DNA of 64,000 bases from Alphaproteobacteria bacterium 41-28 (GTDB taxonomy: Bacteria; Pseudomonadota; Alphaproteobacteria; UBA9655), in assembly GCA_001897795.1 (NCBI GenBank), contig MKUL01000013.1, positions 64,747-128,746 of the forward strand, read 5' to 3'. Within the stretch, counting starts at the first letter, position 1; every line of letters begins with the position of its first letter. Below, piece by piece: positions 25,586 through 34,082 of this stretch. A model generated the notes under the pieces. The model was not told the DNA's origin. It was given only the letters and a program-made list of their open reading frames with translations, and did no database searches. A program made the translations under genes and the position numbers.

Positions 25586-27790
25586 TCAAAACCGATTCGT
25601 TCTCGGAAAGCCCGTTGGGGGGAGTTTTCCCCCTTGCCCTCGCTTGCCAAGCCAAGGGAGGAGATTTGTCTCATTTCGTGTCTTTTCTCCGATTTTCCAA
25701 GAAAGACCTGTCGATAAGGTAAAGAACTTTGCATCGGACAATCCACCATCCTTGTAACGTTGCAGAATGACTCCTTTACCGCGCACCATCTCAGGGATTT
25801 CCTCGGTTTTGTAGATCAAAAGCTTGCGATTTTGACCCATAATGGCGATGTGATCACCGCTGACTTCTCTGCAGAGGGCGGCTTTCGTCCCTTCCACATT
25901 CAGGATTTGCTTGCCCCCCCGCGTTTGAGCCACAAGGCTTGCGCGAGAGGTAATGAATCCCCTCCCATCATAGGATGCGACAAGGATTTTCACATCCTCA
26001 GTTTGAGGAGAATGGATTATAAGATCCACAAGATCTTCCTCAGGCGTAAGGTCGATGATTAGTCGCAAGGGATCCCCGTGGCCACGGCCCCCTGGAAGCT
26101 TATCAACAGAGAGAGTATAAAATCGCCCGAGTGTCGTGAAGATTAGGAGTTTATCTGTTGTCTCTGCCTTTAGAAGGAACTGCTCTCCATCCCCATCCTT
26201 ATATTTAATGTCATCTGCTCCAACCGTATGGCCTTTAAGCGCCCGCACCCATCCCTTTTGAGAGCAAACAACCGTTACCGGCTCCCGTTCAACAATGGCT
26301 TCAATGGGCACAATGATGTCTTCCGGAGGATCGGAAAGAAGAGTCCGCCTGCGCCCCAGATCTGATTTTTTGGGGAACTGGGCTTTAATGGCCTCAAGAC
26401 CTTGAATAATTTTTTCTCGCTGGAGGGAGGGTGTGTCTAAAAGAGCCATCAATCCTGATTTTTCTTGGGAAAGGGTTTCATGTTCCCGCCTGATTTCAAT
26501 TTCCTCAAGTTTCCGTAAACTCCGAAGACGCATATTTAAAATAGCTTCTGCTTGCATCTCACTGAGGCCCCACCGCTGTTGCATGATCGGACTGGGGTCG
26601 TCCTCTTCGCGAATCAATCGAATGACTTCATCGAGATTAAGGTAAGCAATAAGATATCCCTCAAGAACGGCCAAGCGATGGTCAATTCTCTCAAGGCGAA
26701 ATCGGGTGGTACGCTCTAAAACGTCAAGACGATGCTGATAAAACGCTTCGAGGACTTGTTTAAGGTTTTTAACACCTGGGATTCCGTTCCCATCTACCAC
26801 ATTCATATTTAAGGAAATTCGACTATCCAAGTCCGTGTGACGGAAAAGGGATTCCATTAAAACAGCTGGATCGGCCGTACGAGATTTTGGTTCAAAAATC
26901 AGGCGAATCTTATCGGTTGATTCTTCCCGCATATCCCCCAGAAGGGGCAGCTTTTTATCGGCCAAAAGTCCTGCAATTTTCTCGACCAATTTTGATTTTT
27001 GAACAAAATAAGGGATTTCTGTAACGACAATTTGGTATTGTCCAAACTCAAGCTTTTCCACTTCCCATTTGGCCCGTAGACGAAAGCTCCCACGTCCGGT
27101 TTCATAGGCGTTCAGAATATTCTCTCGGCTTTCGACCAGAAGGCCCCCCGTTGGAAAATCAGGGCCAGGGATAAGCTTGACAAGGGCTTTAATCTCAATT
27201 TGAGGATTGCGAATAAGGGCAATGAGCCCATCACACACTTCACTCAAATTGTGGGGAGGGATACTGGTTGCCATCCCCACAGCGATTCCCGTTGCTCCAT
27301 TGACCAAGAGGTTGGGGATGGCAGCGGGCATGACAACGGGTTCGTTATTTTCCCCATCATAGGTTGTCTTAAAATCAACGGCGTTTTGATCGATCCCTTC
27401 CATCAGGGCTTCTGCAGCTGCAGTTAAACGTGCTTCCGTGTATCGCATGGCAGCGGCAGTATCACCATCAATGTTCCCAAAGTTTCCCTGCCCATCGACA
27501 AGAGGTAAACGTACGGCAAAGTCTTGGGCAAGCCGAACCATTGCATCATAAATCGCCCCTTCCCCATGAGGGTGGAATTTACCGATCACATCTCCGACAA
27601 CACGAGCACATTTTTTATAGCCTGACTTGGGATCCAGCTTGAGTTCTCGCATCGCATAAAGAAGTCTTCGGTGAACAGGCTTCAACCCATCCCGAACATC
27701 AGGAAGAGAACGTTGCATAATTGTCGAAAGCGCATAGGATAAATACCGCTCTCCTAGAGCTTCTTCTAACTTAACATCACGAACTGTCAT
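25586..27790 (-). CDS. parC: DNA topoisomerase IV subunit A
   Basis: 734 residues. The breakage-reunion domain has SYALSTIMQRSLPDVRDGLKPVHRR, the catalytic Tyr in AAMRYTEARL (about 115-124), and later GGLLVESRENI. The C-terminal beta-pinwheel repeats (for example EDVKILVASYDGRGF) and tail PPTGFPRTNRF mark the alphaproteobacterial ParC rather than GyrA. It is the cleavage subunit of the decatenase that separates daughter chromosomes. A remnant of recO lies just upstream of its start, which suggests the ancestral order recO-parC. Confidence 0.96.
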   Translation of the reverse strand: MTVRDVKLEEALGERYLSYALSTIMQRSLPDVRDGLKPVHRRLLYAMRELKLDPKSGYKKCARVVGDVIGKFHPHGEGAIYDAMVRLAQDFAVRLPLVDGQGNFGNIDGDTAAAMRYTEARLTAAAEALMEGIDQNAVDFKTTYDGENNEPVVMPAAIPNLLVNGATGIAVGMATSIPPHNLSEVCDGLIALIRNPQIEIKALVKLIPGPDFPTGGLLVESRENILNAYETGRGSFRLRAKWEVEKLEFGQYQIVVTEIPYFVQKSKLVEKIAGLLADKKLPLLGDMREESTDKIRLIFEPKSRTADPAVLMESLFRHTDLDSRISLNMNVVDGNGIPGVKNLKQVLEAFYQHRLDVLERTTRFRLERIDHRLAVLEGYLIAYLNLDEVIRLIREEDDPSPIMQQRWGLSEMQAEAILNMRLRSLRKLEEIEIRREHETLSQEKSGLMALLDTPSLQREKIIQGLEAIKAQFPKKSDLGRRRTLLSDPPEDIIVPIEAIVEREPVTVVCSQKGWVRALKGHTVGADDIKYKDGDGEQFLLKAETTDKLLIFTTLGRFYTLSVDKLPGGRGHGDPLRLIIDLTPEEDLVDLIIHSPQTEDVKILVASYDGRGFITSRASLVAQTRGGKQILNVEGTKAALCREVSGDHIAIMGQNRKLLIYKTEEIPEMVRGKGVILQRYKDGGLSDAKFFTLSTGLSWKIGEKTRNETNLLPWLGKRGQGGKLPPTGFPRTNRF

Positions 27791-27805
27791 AGCTTGTTCC
27801 TATCT

Positions 27806-27862
27806 TAGAAAACTCTAGAAAATACCCTGAGAGCGTGAGCGCGTCTAGGATTTCTTTAGATT
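27806..27862 (-). pseudogene. recO 3'-end remnant next to parC
   Basis: On the minus strand this reads KEILDALTLSGYFLE in one frame. The intact RecO at 30642 has DKEILGALTLSGYFLE. Nucleotide identity is roughly 39 of 46 over the core. The remnant is cut off after this point and runs to the parC start. With the 5' remnant at 32075-32158 it suggests an older recO was split by the accessory segment between them. Confidence 0.75.
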
Positions 27863-27932
27863 GGGGAATTAGGTTGAATTAAGCGAATGAGTATTGAGTA
27901 AAAATTTTTAATACGATAGGGTTTAAATGACT

Positions 27933-27972
27933 CTTATTCCTATCATATTAAAAATACGATAAGAGGAATAAG
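27933..27972. promoter_or_regulatory. Inverted repeat upstream of the frameshifted secreted gene
   Basis: CTTATTCCTATC pairs with GATAAGAGGAATAAG around an AT-rich loop, ending about 28 bases before the ATG at 28001. It could be an operator or a leader hairpin. Confidence 0.35.
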
Positions 27973-28000
27973 AAGCCTTAATAATTAAAGGGAGCATATT

Positions 28001-28616
28001 ATGATAGATTCTAAGACAATATCCGTAGCGGCTATCTTAGTTAACCTGATGGGAACAACAGTAGCATTTGCAATGGAAGACAAAGATCAATCGTTCACAG
28101 CAAGCAAAACTGTTCGTCAGTTACCTCCGCACGTATCCCCTCAAACACCCGATGAATTTGATCCTTCAACCTTGAACCTTGTAAAGTTAGCCGTCACTTT
28201 AGAGAAAGAAAAGGAAGATCCGAAAATTGAATCTTCTCTAGCAGGGATTAAGCCCCCGGAACTTAATGGGGGTGATTTTGTTGCAGTCAATCGACCAAAT
28301 GGTGTTGTCTTCTACTTGTGTACAACTCAACAATATGGAAAATATTTCATTGAATGGAAAACTCCTTCAAGAGTCTCATGAAAAAAACGAGCACGTCTCT
28401 CTAAAGATAGGAGACATGACTTGGAGGGGGTATTATCCAAGTTCTCTCCCTAAGCCCACACCTGTAAAGAGTGTTATACTACAACAAACAAGAGGACTCG
28501 CAGGTCCACTGGCCAATTGTTATAATGTAGTTTTCGAAGATGGCTCTGAGCAATTGGTTGGGTTTCACAGTGTGGAGGCATTCACCTTCTCCGAACTTGA
28601 AAAACTCATGCAATAA
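28001..28616 (+). pseudogene. Frameshifted secreted protein gene (AMED after signal peptide)
   Basis: The first frame gives 126 residues: a signal peptide ending VAFA followed by MEDKDQ, then a domain with GGDFVAVNRPNGVVFYLCTTQQYGKYFIEW, and a stop at 28381. In the next frame a protein-like sequence continues without interruption to 28616 (IGDMTWRGYYPSSLPKPTPV, then NVVFEDGSEQLVGFHSVEAF). Removing one A from the AAAA run at 28358-28361 joins the two into about 204 residues. So this is one gene broken by a single-base change (mutation, phase variation or a sequencing error). GGAG precedes the ATG. Family not recognised. Confidence 0.7.
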
Positions 28617-28642
28617 ACTATACCTAACAAACTTGAAGATGC

Positions 28643-28776
28643 CTGGATTGCTTCGGAGCAAAGCTCCCCGCAAAGCATGTCCCCGTGAAAACGGGGAATG
28701 AGAGGGGGACGTTTATTCGTTCCTCGTCTTCGCGAGGACAGGCTTCGCGAGCCCCAAAGGGAGCGTGGTGATCCAG
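28643..28776. repeat. Palindromic repeat, family C copy 2
   Basis: CTGGATTGCTTCGGAGC on the left pairs at the edge with GTGATCCAG on the right. Internal hairpins include CCCCGTGAAAACGGGG and CTTCGCGAG. It shares long stretches with 13851-13948. Confidence 0.7.
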
Positions 28777-28902
28777 AAATAAGGTATATTCAAGTGCGAA
28801 GCGTATAGAATAAAAACCCCTTAAAGAGAGGAGGGGATTTTCCCCCTCCCTCATTCCGTCAAAAAATCACTTTATACGAAGCCCGAGCGGCCTTGCCCTT
28901 CC

Positions 28903-30399
28903 TTAAAGAATGCTGAGCATTGCAGAAGTATCTAAAGACATTTGTTGAGAAAGCTCGTGTAACCCTTGCTCGAATACAGCAGAATCTAAAAGACCTCTTT
29001 TAATGGCAATCTCAAAGAACCACTTGTTAGAGGTGATGTACTGTAGAATGATTTCTTTAACTTTTAAAGAAGCTCTTCCTTTTTTTAACTCACCTTTTAG
29101 TTCCTCAGGAGATGGAAAAAAATTCGGGAAATTTGTAGCTCCAACTAATGCTATGAATTCGTTAGATAAAGCAGGATTGTTGGCCTGCCCTTGGAGCGCT
29201 ATAAGAACAGTATCCTTCAACCAAGCGAACTCATTATCCTCAGATAAGGTTTTTAGATATCCAGAGGCCTCTTCAAATTGACCTCGAGCGACTTGAAGAG
29301 CTGCTTGTAAATGACGAGCAACATTCTGATTTGACATAACACAAGTAGTGTTTTCTCCAGGAGTGGAAGATAATTCACCCTGAGGATCAATTACTTTACG
29401 GATATAGCTCTCAGCCTCTAAGAATCGTCCTTGATCATGAATTCCAAGAATACATTCTGTAATATTTAATCCGATTCTAAGAAGAAGGGGGTGGTTCTCC
29501 CCTAAAAGGCTTAACCGTCCATTAGCTTCTGTTAAAATTGATAATGCGGGAAGAAAATAATGAGCAGAAATCAAGGCCTCGGGTAAACTATCTCTGCCGT
29601 AATCATTCTTGAAAACAGATGGTGTGATAAGGTTTACTAAATCAGTTTGGTTAAGAGCAGAGAGCAATTTATTAATAGCTTCATTGTCACCCATTTCAAC
29701 GTATAATCTAAATAATGTTGATAAAGCTCTAGGTCTTTCTGAGTTTAAATAAGTAGAATGGTTAGAATAGAAAGCATCTCCATCATTTTCGGGAGGGTTA
29801 TCAAGTACTTCTTGAAGATACGCCTCGGCTTGAGTAAACCTTTCCTTATCTTTGGCTGAAACAATACAAGAAGCTGTATCCAATCTTACTCTTGGTTTAA
29901 AGCGGGTACGATCACCCTCAAGTCGTTTGTTTACTTCTTCTAAAATTAATACCGTAAAAGGATAATAAGAATTAGGTAGTTCTTGAAGAGTGAAAGGGAT
30001 AAATTTCTCTAACTCTTCACTGTTTACTAAGGGTAATAGTGCCCGAAAATCGTCTTCTTTATTATTTCGAATGTAAAACCCAACTAATACTCCTAGAGCT
30101 TTTAATCTCTTCAATGCTTTATCTACAGAGTTTTCATTACCTTCGGGGTTAAGCGCGAGAATGTTCTTTAAATATACTTCAGCCCCACTGACGCGTCGTG
30201 GATTTTTGCTCTCAAGGTCAGCCAAGGCTAAGTTTAATCTACTTTTGGAAGTTTGATCATCACGCTCCCCAAGTTTTTTTGCAGCTTTTTTATCTGGCAT
30301 TTCTTCTTTTCGTTCTTCCATCCCCAGAGAAGGTGTAAAGGTTGAAAAAGTGAATAGAAGTACAAATACACTCACGCTAGATTTGAGGTAAGTTTTCAT
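28903..30399 (-). CDS. Secreted helical-repeat protein with GMEE after the signal peptide
   Basis: 498 residues: signal peptide MKTYLKSSVSVFVLLFTFSTFTPSLG, then MEERKEEMPDKKAAKK. The body is almost all helical and looks TPR- or Sel1-like: EVYLKNILALNPEGNENSVDKALKRL and AEAYLQEVLDNPPENDGDAF repeat the pattern of paired helices with A, L, Y and P. No catalytic motif was seen in the C-terminal 100 residues. GGGGGG precedes the ATG. It sits between the frameshifted secreted gene and recO, in a segment bracketed by recO remnants. Possible scaffold or host-interacting repeat protein; function unknown. Confidence 0.75.
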   Translation of the reverse strand: MKTYLKSSVSVFVLLFTFSTFTPSLGMEERKEEMPDKKAAKKLGERDDQTSKSRLNLALADLESKNPRRVSGAEVYLKNILALNPEGNENSVDKALKRLKALGVLVGFYIRNNKEDDFRALLPLVNSEELEKFIPFTLQELPNSYYPFTVLILEEVNKRLEGDRTRFKPRVRLDTASCIVSAKDKERFTQAEAYLQEVLDNPPENDGDAFYSNHSTYLNSERPRALSTLFRLYVEMGDNEAINKLLSALNQTDLVNLITPSVFKNDYGRDSLPEALISAHYFLPALSILTEANGRLSLLGENHPLLLRIGLNITECILGIHDQGRFLEAESYIRKVIDPQGELSSTPGENTTCVMSNQNVARHLQAALQVARGQFEEASGYLKTLSEDNEFAWLKDTVLIALQGQANNPALSNEFIALVGATNFPNFFPSPEELKGELKKGRASLKVKEIILQYITSNKWFFEIAIKRGLLDSAVFEQGLHELSQQMSLDTSAMLSIL

Positions 30400-30641
30400 A
30401 ATCGCCCCCCTTTTATATTATTAATTTAGTAGAATTGTAGGTTATATAATTCTATTGTCAATAGACGTTTTCATGTCTACTAGATTTTTTATAGTACCCT
30501 ATTTTCACAAGGGGAAGTATCGCGATCATCGGTTGCCTGAAATGTTTTAGGAATGGATATGAAGGGCCGACTCATTTTGGTGTATAGATTTATTATGAAC
30601 AAGAGGGCAAGTGAGCCCGAAGAACAGTCATGCGCATTTCC

Positions 30642-31352
30642 TTACTTTACCCTGAAACGTTGCACCAACCGCAGTCTTGCAGCAGGTTGGGTACGACCTA
30701 AAAGATATCTCTCGAGAAAATAGCCTGAGAGAGTAAGCGCGCCGAGGATTTCTTTATCTTCTAGTGTTGTCTCCTGGTTTTCTTGGCACACAAAAGTAGG
30801 AAGAGGAAGAAGCTTTTCCTTATACGGTTTTGCGACTTCATCGCATACAGCACGCCCCGTTCGAGGGGAAACAGCATTAAGATTCATTGTTGAACCTGTG
30901 ACAGCGCACGTTTTCAAATCGAGGCCATATCCGAGTTCTTCGAGAAGAGAGAGCTCAAAAAAGACATAGGACCGCGCCCACAGGGGACTGGCAAGGTCTT
31001 TGATCAAAGCCTCAAATCTTTCATACAGCTGTGGGTAAGCATGTCGTTCGGGAAGGGCAATCTGACAAAGGGAAGCGGCACTTAAAAGGGCAGCAAGGGG
31101 GCCTGGCGCATCGAGCAAATAGGCTGTATGGGCATGTAAAGGCTCAAGCGTCCAAGATCCCATGTGATTTTCAAGGCGGGCCCCCCACCGGGCCTTAACC
31201 TTTCCACCACACTGGACCCATCCTTTATTCTTTTGGCTTACATGCAGCACACCAGCGCACCTGCCATGGGCAGCTGTAAAAAGGCTGACGACCTGCTTGC
31301 GCTCGCCTAAGCTTTGTGTATGAAGGATAATCCCTTCGTCTTGCCATTCCAT
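30642..31352 (-). CDS. recO: DNA repair protein RecO
   Basis: 236 residues, normal length. The N-terminal OB-fold begins MEWQDEGIILHTQSLGERKQVVSLFTAAHGR, and a helical domain follows with SYVFFELSLLEELGYGLDLKTCAVTG. RecO with RecR loads RecA on SSB-coated DNA in gap repair. The zinc-type Cys residues seen in many RecO proteins are only partly present. Diverged pieces of a second recO lie on both sides (27806-27862 and 32075-32158), so this copy may have arrived by recombination together with its neighbours. Confidence 0.92.
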   Translation of the reverse strand: MEWQDEGIILHTQSLGERKQVVSLFTAAHGRCAGVLHVSQKNKGWVQCGGKVKARWGARLENHMGSWTLEPLHAHTAYLLDAPGPLAALLSAASLCQIALPERHAYPQLYERFEALIKDLASPLWARSYVFFELSLLEELGYGLDLKTCAVTGSTMNLNAVSPRTGRAVCDEVAKPYKEKLLPLPTFVCQENQETTLEDKEILGALTLSGYFLERYLLGRTQPAARLRLVQRFRVK

Positions 31353-31452
31353 CTCAAAACATCTTATATAAGTTAACTTTCACAATGGCTCTATATGCCC
31401 AACAAATCAATATAGATATATAAAAAACTTTACAAAAACAAATTATAAGCGT

Positions 31453-31471
31453 ATTATTGTACGATAATAAT
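31453..31471. promoter_or_regulatory. Candidate operator of the toxin-antitoxin pair
   Basis: ATTATTGTACGATAATAAT is a near-perfect dyad (TTATTGTACGATAA pairs at 12 of 14) just ahead of the antitoxin ATG. YefM/Phd antitoxins usually bind such dyads at their own promoters. Confidence 0.5.
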
Positions 31472-31489
31472 ATGTATGGAGAAGCACGA

Positions 31490-31783
31490 ATGACAGCCTT
31501 AATTGAAAGAGCAAATGAGGCAATTTCTATAACCGATATGATCAGATCCACGAAGGATATCATAAATAAATTGACTTCTGGAAAGCAGGATCATTACGTC
31601 ATTATGAAAAATAATTCCCCTGCGGCTGTTCTTCTAAATATTCAATCTTATGAGGCTATTCTTGACGAATTAGAAGATCTTAGGATTGAAGCGGTTGCCC
31701 GCCAAAGACTCCAAGATTTTGATAAGACAAAATCAATTTCACATGAAGTTATGGTTAAAAAATTTGAGTTACCCCCTCAGTAA
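31490..31783 (+). CDS. Antitoxin of the YefM/Phd family
   Basis: 97 residues in the usual order: an N-terminal DNA-binding fold with SITDMIRSTKDIINKLTSGKQDHYVIMKNNSPAAVLLNIQSYEAILDELEDL, then a charged helix that would wrap the toxin. The ATG at 31490 has GGAGA 7 bases upstream; a TTG at 31457 and ATG at 31472 would give longer but poorly supported N-termini. It is followed after 2 bases by the RelE-like toxin gene and preceded by a dyad, so it is a typical type II toxin-antitoxin operon. Confidence 0.9.
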   Translation: MTALIERANEAISITDMIRSTKDIINKLTSGKQDHYVIMKNNSPAAVLLNIQSYEAILDELEDLRIEAVARQRLQDFDKTKSISHEVMVKKFELPPQ

Positions 31784-31785
31784 AA

Positions 31786-32070
31786 ATGTGGAAGGTCATT
31801 TATCATCAAGAAGTTGAATATGATTTAAAAATCCTTGGTTATGCAGAAGCCAGGCGGATTCTAAAAGTCATCGATGAAAGAATAATAAAGGGTGAACCTC
31901 ATAAAATAGGAAAAGCTCTGACTGGAGATTTAGCAGGGTGCAGGCGCATACGTGTTGGCAATACACGGATTGTTTATCGGATGAACAAAAAAGAAATCGA
32001 GGTGTTTATTATTGCAGTTGGAATTAGAAAGGATGACCTTGTTTATAAAACAGCAAAAAAGAGGACTTAA
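31786..32070 (+). CDS. RelE/ParE-family toxin
   Basis: 94 residues: MWKVIYHQEVEYDLKILGYAEARRILKVIDERI, then DLAGCRRIRVGNTRIVYRMNKKEIEVFIIAVGIRKDDLVYKTA. The LxGxxRIRVGxxRIVYRxxxxxIxVxxVGxRxxxxVY pattern is the RelE signature. RelE proteins cut mRNA on the ribosome (ParE relatives act on gyrase). The gene follows its antitoxin with 2 bases between them. It lies immediately beside a recO remnant, consistent with arrival on a mobile segment. Confidence 0.92.
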   Translation: MWKVIYHQEVEYDLKILGYAEARRILKVIDERIIKGEPHKIGKALTGDLAGCRRIRVGNTRIVYRMNKKEIEVFIIAVGIRKDDLVYKTAKKRT

Positions 32071-32074
32071 ACGC

Positions 32075-32158
32075 CCCGTATTATGGGCTCTGGCGCGCTC
32101 TCACCGGGCCTTAACCTTACCTCCGCCCTGACTATCCCTTGTTCTTTTGGATTACATA
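32075..32158 (-). pseudogene. recO 5'-region remnant downstream of the toxin gene
   Basis: ACCGGGCCTTAACCTT and TTCTTTTGG..TTACAT match recO 31180-31245, with about three quarters of bases identical. On the minus strand it gives IQKNKG in one frame, then SQGGGKVKAR and a stop in another. Intact RecO has SQKNKGWVQCGGKVKARW. It is therefore a decayed fragment of roughly residues 35-58 of a different recO allele. Confidence 0.75.
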
Positions 32159-32198
32159 TGGTTATTAAATACCGAGTGTCATATATATAAAAAATAAC

Positions 32199-32226
32199 TT
32201 GACAGTTTAATAAAGATGAGTAAAAT
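32199..32226 (+). promoter_or_regulatory. Sigma-70-type promoter of the TPR/HicA-like gene
   Basis: TTGACA at 32199-32204, a 16-base spacer and TAAAAT at 32221-32226. The predicted transcript would start near 32233. An in-frame ATG at 32216 lies inside this promoter, which favours the start at 32261. Confidence 0.55.
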
Positions 32227-32240
32227 TTGCTTTATTTTAC
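32220..32240. promoter_or_regulatory. Operator-like dyad over the -10 box
   Basis: GTAAAAT, a 7-base spacer and ATTTTAC are perfect 7-bp arms covering the -10 box and predicted start of transcription, a position suited to a repressor. Confidence 0.4.
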
Positions 32241-32260
32241 TCAATTTTTGGATTTTTTAT

Positions 32261-33967
32261 ATGTTAAAGAATATTTTTGCCTTATTGTTTTCTTTCTATA
32301 TTATGACGAGCTCTTCCATTTCCGCGCCGGGGTTTTCAAAGCATACACCGGAAGAAGGTGATGAATCACTGAAAGGAGCACGCTATGTTTTCCTTCATGC
32401 AAGTTCTCCACAAGAAAAAAAAGAGGCTTTTAAAAATTTATTACGGTTTGAGCCGGATGACATTCTTGAACTAGGAGAAAATTATGTTCACCAACTTACA
32501 ACAAGCGGCGAACACGAAGAAAGCCTAAGGACTTATAATTTATTATTAAACGCACCCGGAGGAGCACGAGACGTTGACAAACTTTTAAACTTACTCCAAA
32601 CAGTTATGGAACAAAAACAACAAGGTACTGAAAAACTTGTAAAATTTAAAACTGCGCTTTCCAAAACTAATGTGCCTTTATTAATTTCAAGGTTAGATCC
32701 TCTATTGTCTCTGCTTCATGAGGAATATCCAGAGGTATGTGGATCGATTTCCAGCTATACTTATGCGCTTGCGAAAAATTCTCCCTTTCCTCGTCCAAAG
32801 CTTTCCGCTTTCGTAAAAGACATGTATAATCAATATCAACTCCCTGCTTTAGCGGATGATTATCTCAGCGATTCTATTTGGCCTCGTATCAAAGCAGGAG
32901 ATTTTCATCATTTAAAACTAGCCATTTCTTTGGCAGAAAAAATATTACAAGATGAAAAACTTGGATTTGATGAAGGCTTACATGATTTTTACTTATATTG
33001 CCTTTCTCAAACAGAGGATGTTGACAAACAATTTCGCTTTGCAAAACAAGAAACCGAAGAAAATCCTTATTCGTTCTATGGGTGGATAACCTTAGCGTCT
33101 GTCTATAAAGACCAAGAAGATTGGACGAAAGCTATAGAAGCACTGGAACGGCTTCAAGTATGCACAAATAGTTTTTCGCTTAAGCAAAAAATTCAGCTCA
33201 ACATAGCGCATCATCTTAAAAAACAAGGAAAAAAGAAAGAATCCATGAATGTTATGGCAAGAGTCCAGGAAAATGCCATCATTCACCGTAGAGAGAAGAA
33301 TAAAAAAGGAAGAGAAGCTATCGTTGTTGCTATCAAAAAGGCGGCAGTGAATGTAAAGAGTCTACCCTCTTTACAACCCAAAAAAACGCAGCAAAAACCT
33401 AATGCTACACCGGTTTCTTCTTCTGAGGATACTTTCCCTTCGAGTGATCCAACTGCCGTAAACAATCACAAGAGGGAGTATAGGAAAGAAAAGGGGAAAG
33501 AAAAAAATAAAACACATAAGGTCCCGTCAATTTCAACAAAGGATAAAGAAAAAAAACCAACTATAAAAAAAGGGGAAAAGGAAGCAGAGCCTGAAGAAAT
33601 TATGGTTGCTGAGGATCTATTATCAAGCAATGCGTATAGTACCCTCGTCAAACTTTTTGAAGCTTCCACCGGTGCTACAAAGATGAAGTCTTCAGAAATT
33701 TCATTTGGAGAAATAGAAACTCTTTTTAGACAGCTCGGGCAAGATTATAGTAAACGCAAAGGAAAGGGCTCTCATAAAAAAGCAACCGTAAATAAAAAAG
33801 ATTCAATGCATAAGAAAATAGAAGAAGATATGCTCATTCTTTCCGGCCATGAATACTTGCATCCCAAGGCCAAAAAGGCTCTTGCTATCACTTTTTTGAA
33901 ACATGGAATTTATCCCAAAGACATGGAAGACGTATTGAAAGAAAAATTTCCAGAATACTTCAGGTAA
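32261..33967 (+). CDS. Secreted helical protein with C-terminal HicA-like domain
   Basis: 568 residues from ATG 32261 (signal peptide MLKNIFALLFSFYIMTSSSISA). Residues about 30-335 are helical repeats with TPR-like pairs (YGWITLASVYKDQEDWTKAIEALERL). Residues 370-455 are a Lys/Glu/Ser-rich linker. The C-terminal about 95 residues hold SSEISFGEIETLFRQLGQDYSKRKGKGSHKKA, then a second helix-rich part with LHPKAKKALAITFLKHGIYPKDMEDVLK. The helix plus GKGSH element resembles HicA-type toxins (dsRBD-fold RNases whose His follows GS). The match is by eye, so HicA kinship is moderate. No HicB antitoxin gene is near. Exported, so possibly aimed outside the cell. Confidence 0.75.
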   Translation: MLKNIFALLFSFYIMTSSSISAPGFSKHTPEEGDESLKGARYVFLHASSPQEKKEAFKNLLRFEPDDILELGENYVHQLTTSGEHEESLRTYNLLLNAPGGARDVDKLLNLLQTVMEQKQQGTEKLVKFKTALSKTNVPLLISRLDPLLSLLHEEYPEVCGSISSYTYALAKNSPFPRPKLSAFVKDMYNQYQLPALADDYLSDSIWPRIKAGDFHHLKLAISLAEKILQDEKLGFDEGLHDFYLYCLSQTEDVDKQFRFAKQETEENPYSFYGWITLASVYKDQEDWTKAIEALERLQVCTNSFSLKQKIQLNIAHHLKKQGKKKESMNVMARVQENAIIHRREKNKKGREAIVVAIKKAAVNVKSLPSLQPKKTQQKPNATPVSSSEDTFPSSDPTAVNNHKREYRKEKGKEKNKTHKVPSISTKDKEKKPTIKKGEKEAEPEEIMVAEDLLSSNAYSTLVKLFEASTGATKMKSSEISFGEIETLFRQLGQDYSKRKGKGSHKKATVNKKDSMHKKIEEDMLILSGHEYLHPKAKKALAITFLKHGIYPKDMEDVLKEKFPEYFR

Positions 33968-34082
33968 TAAAAGCGAATGTAGCCAAATAAGGTTTCTCTT
34001 TTCTCACCAGGGTCATGAATCGAGGGTGAGTATTTACTGAAAATGTGATAGGATTTGTAAAAATCACTGAGAAAGACTTCCT

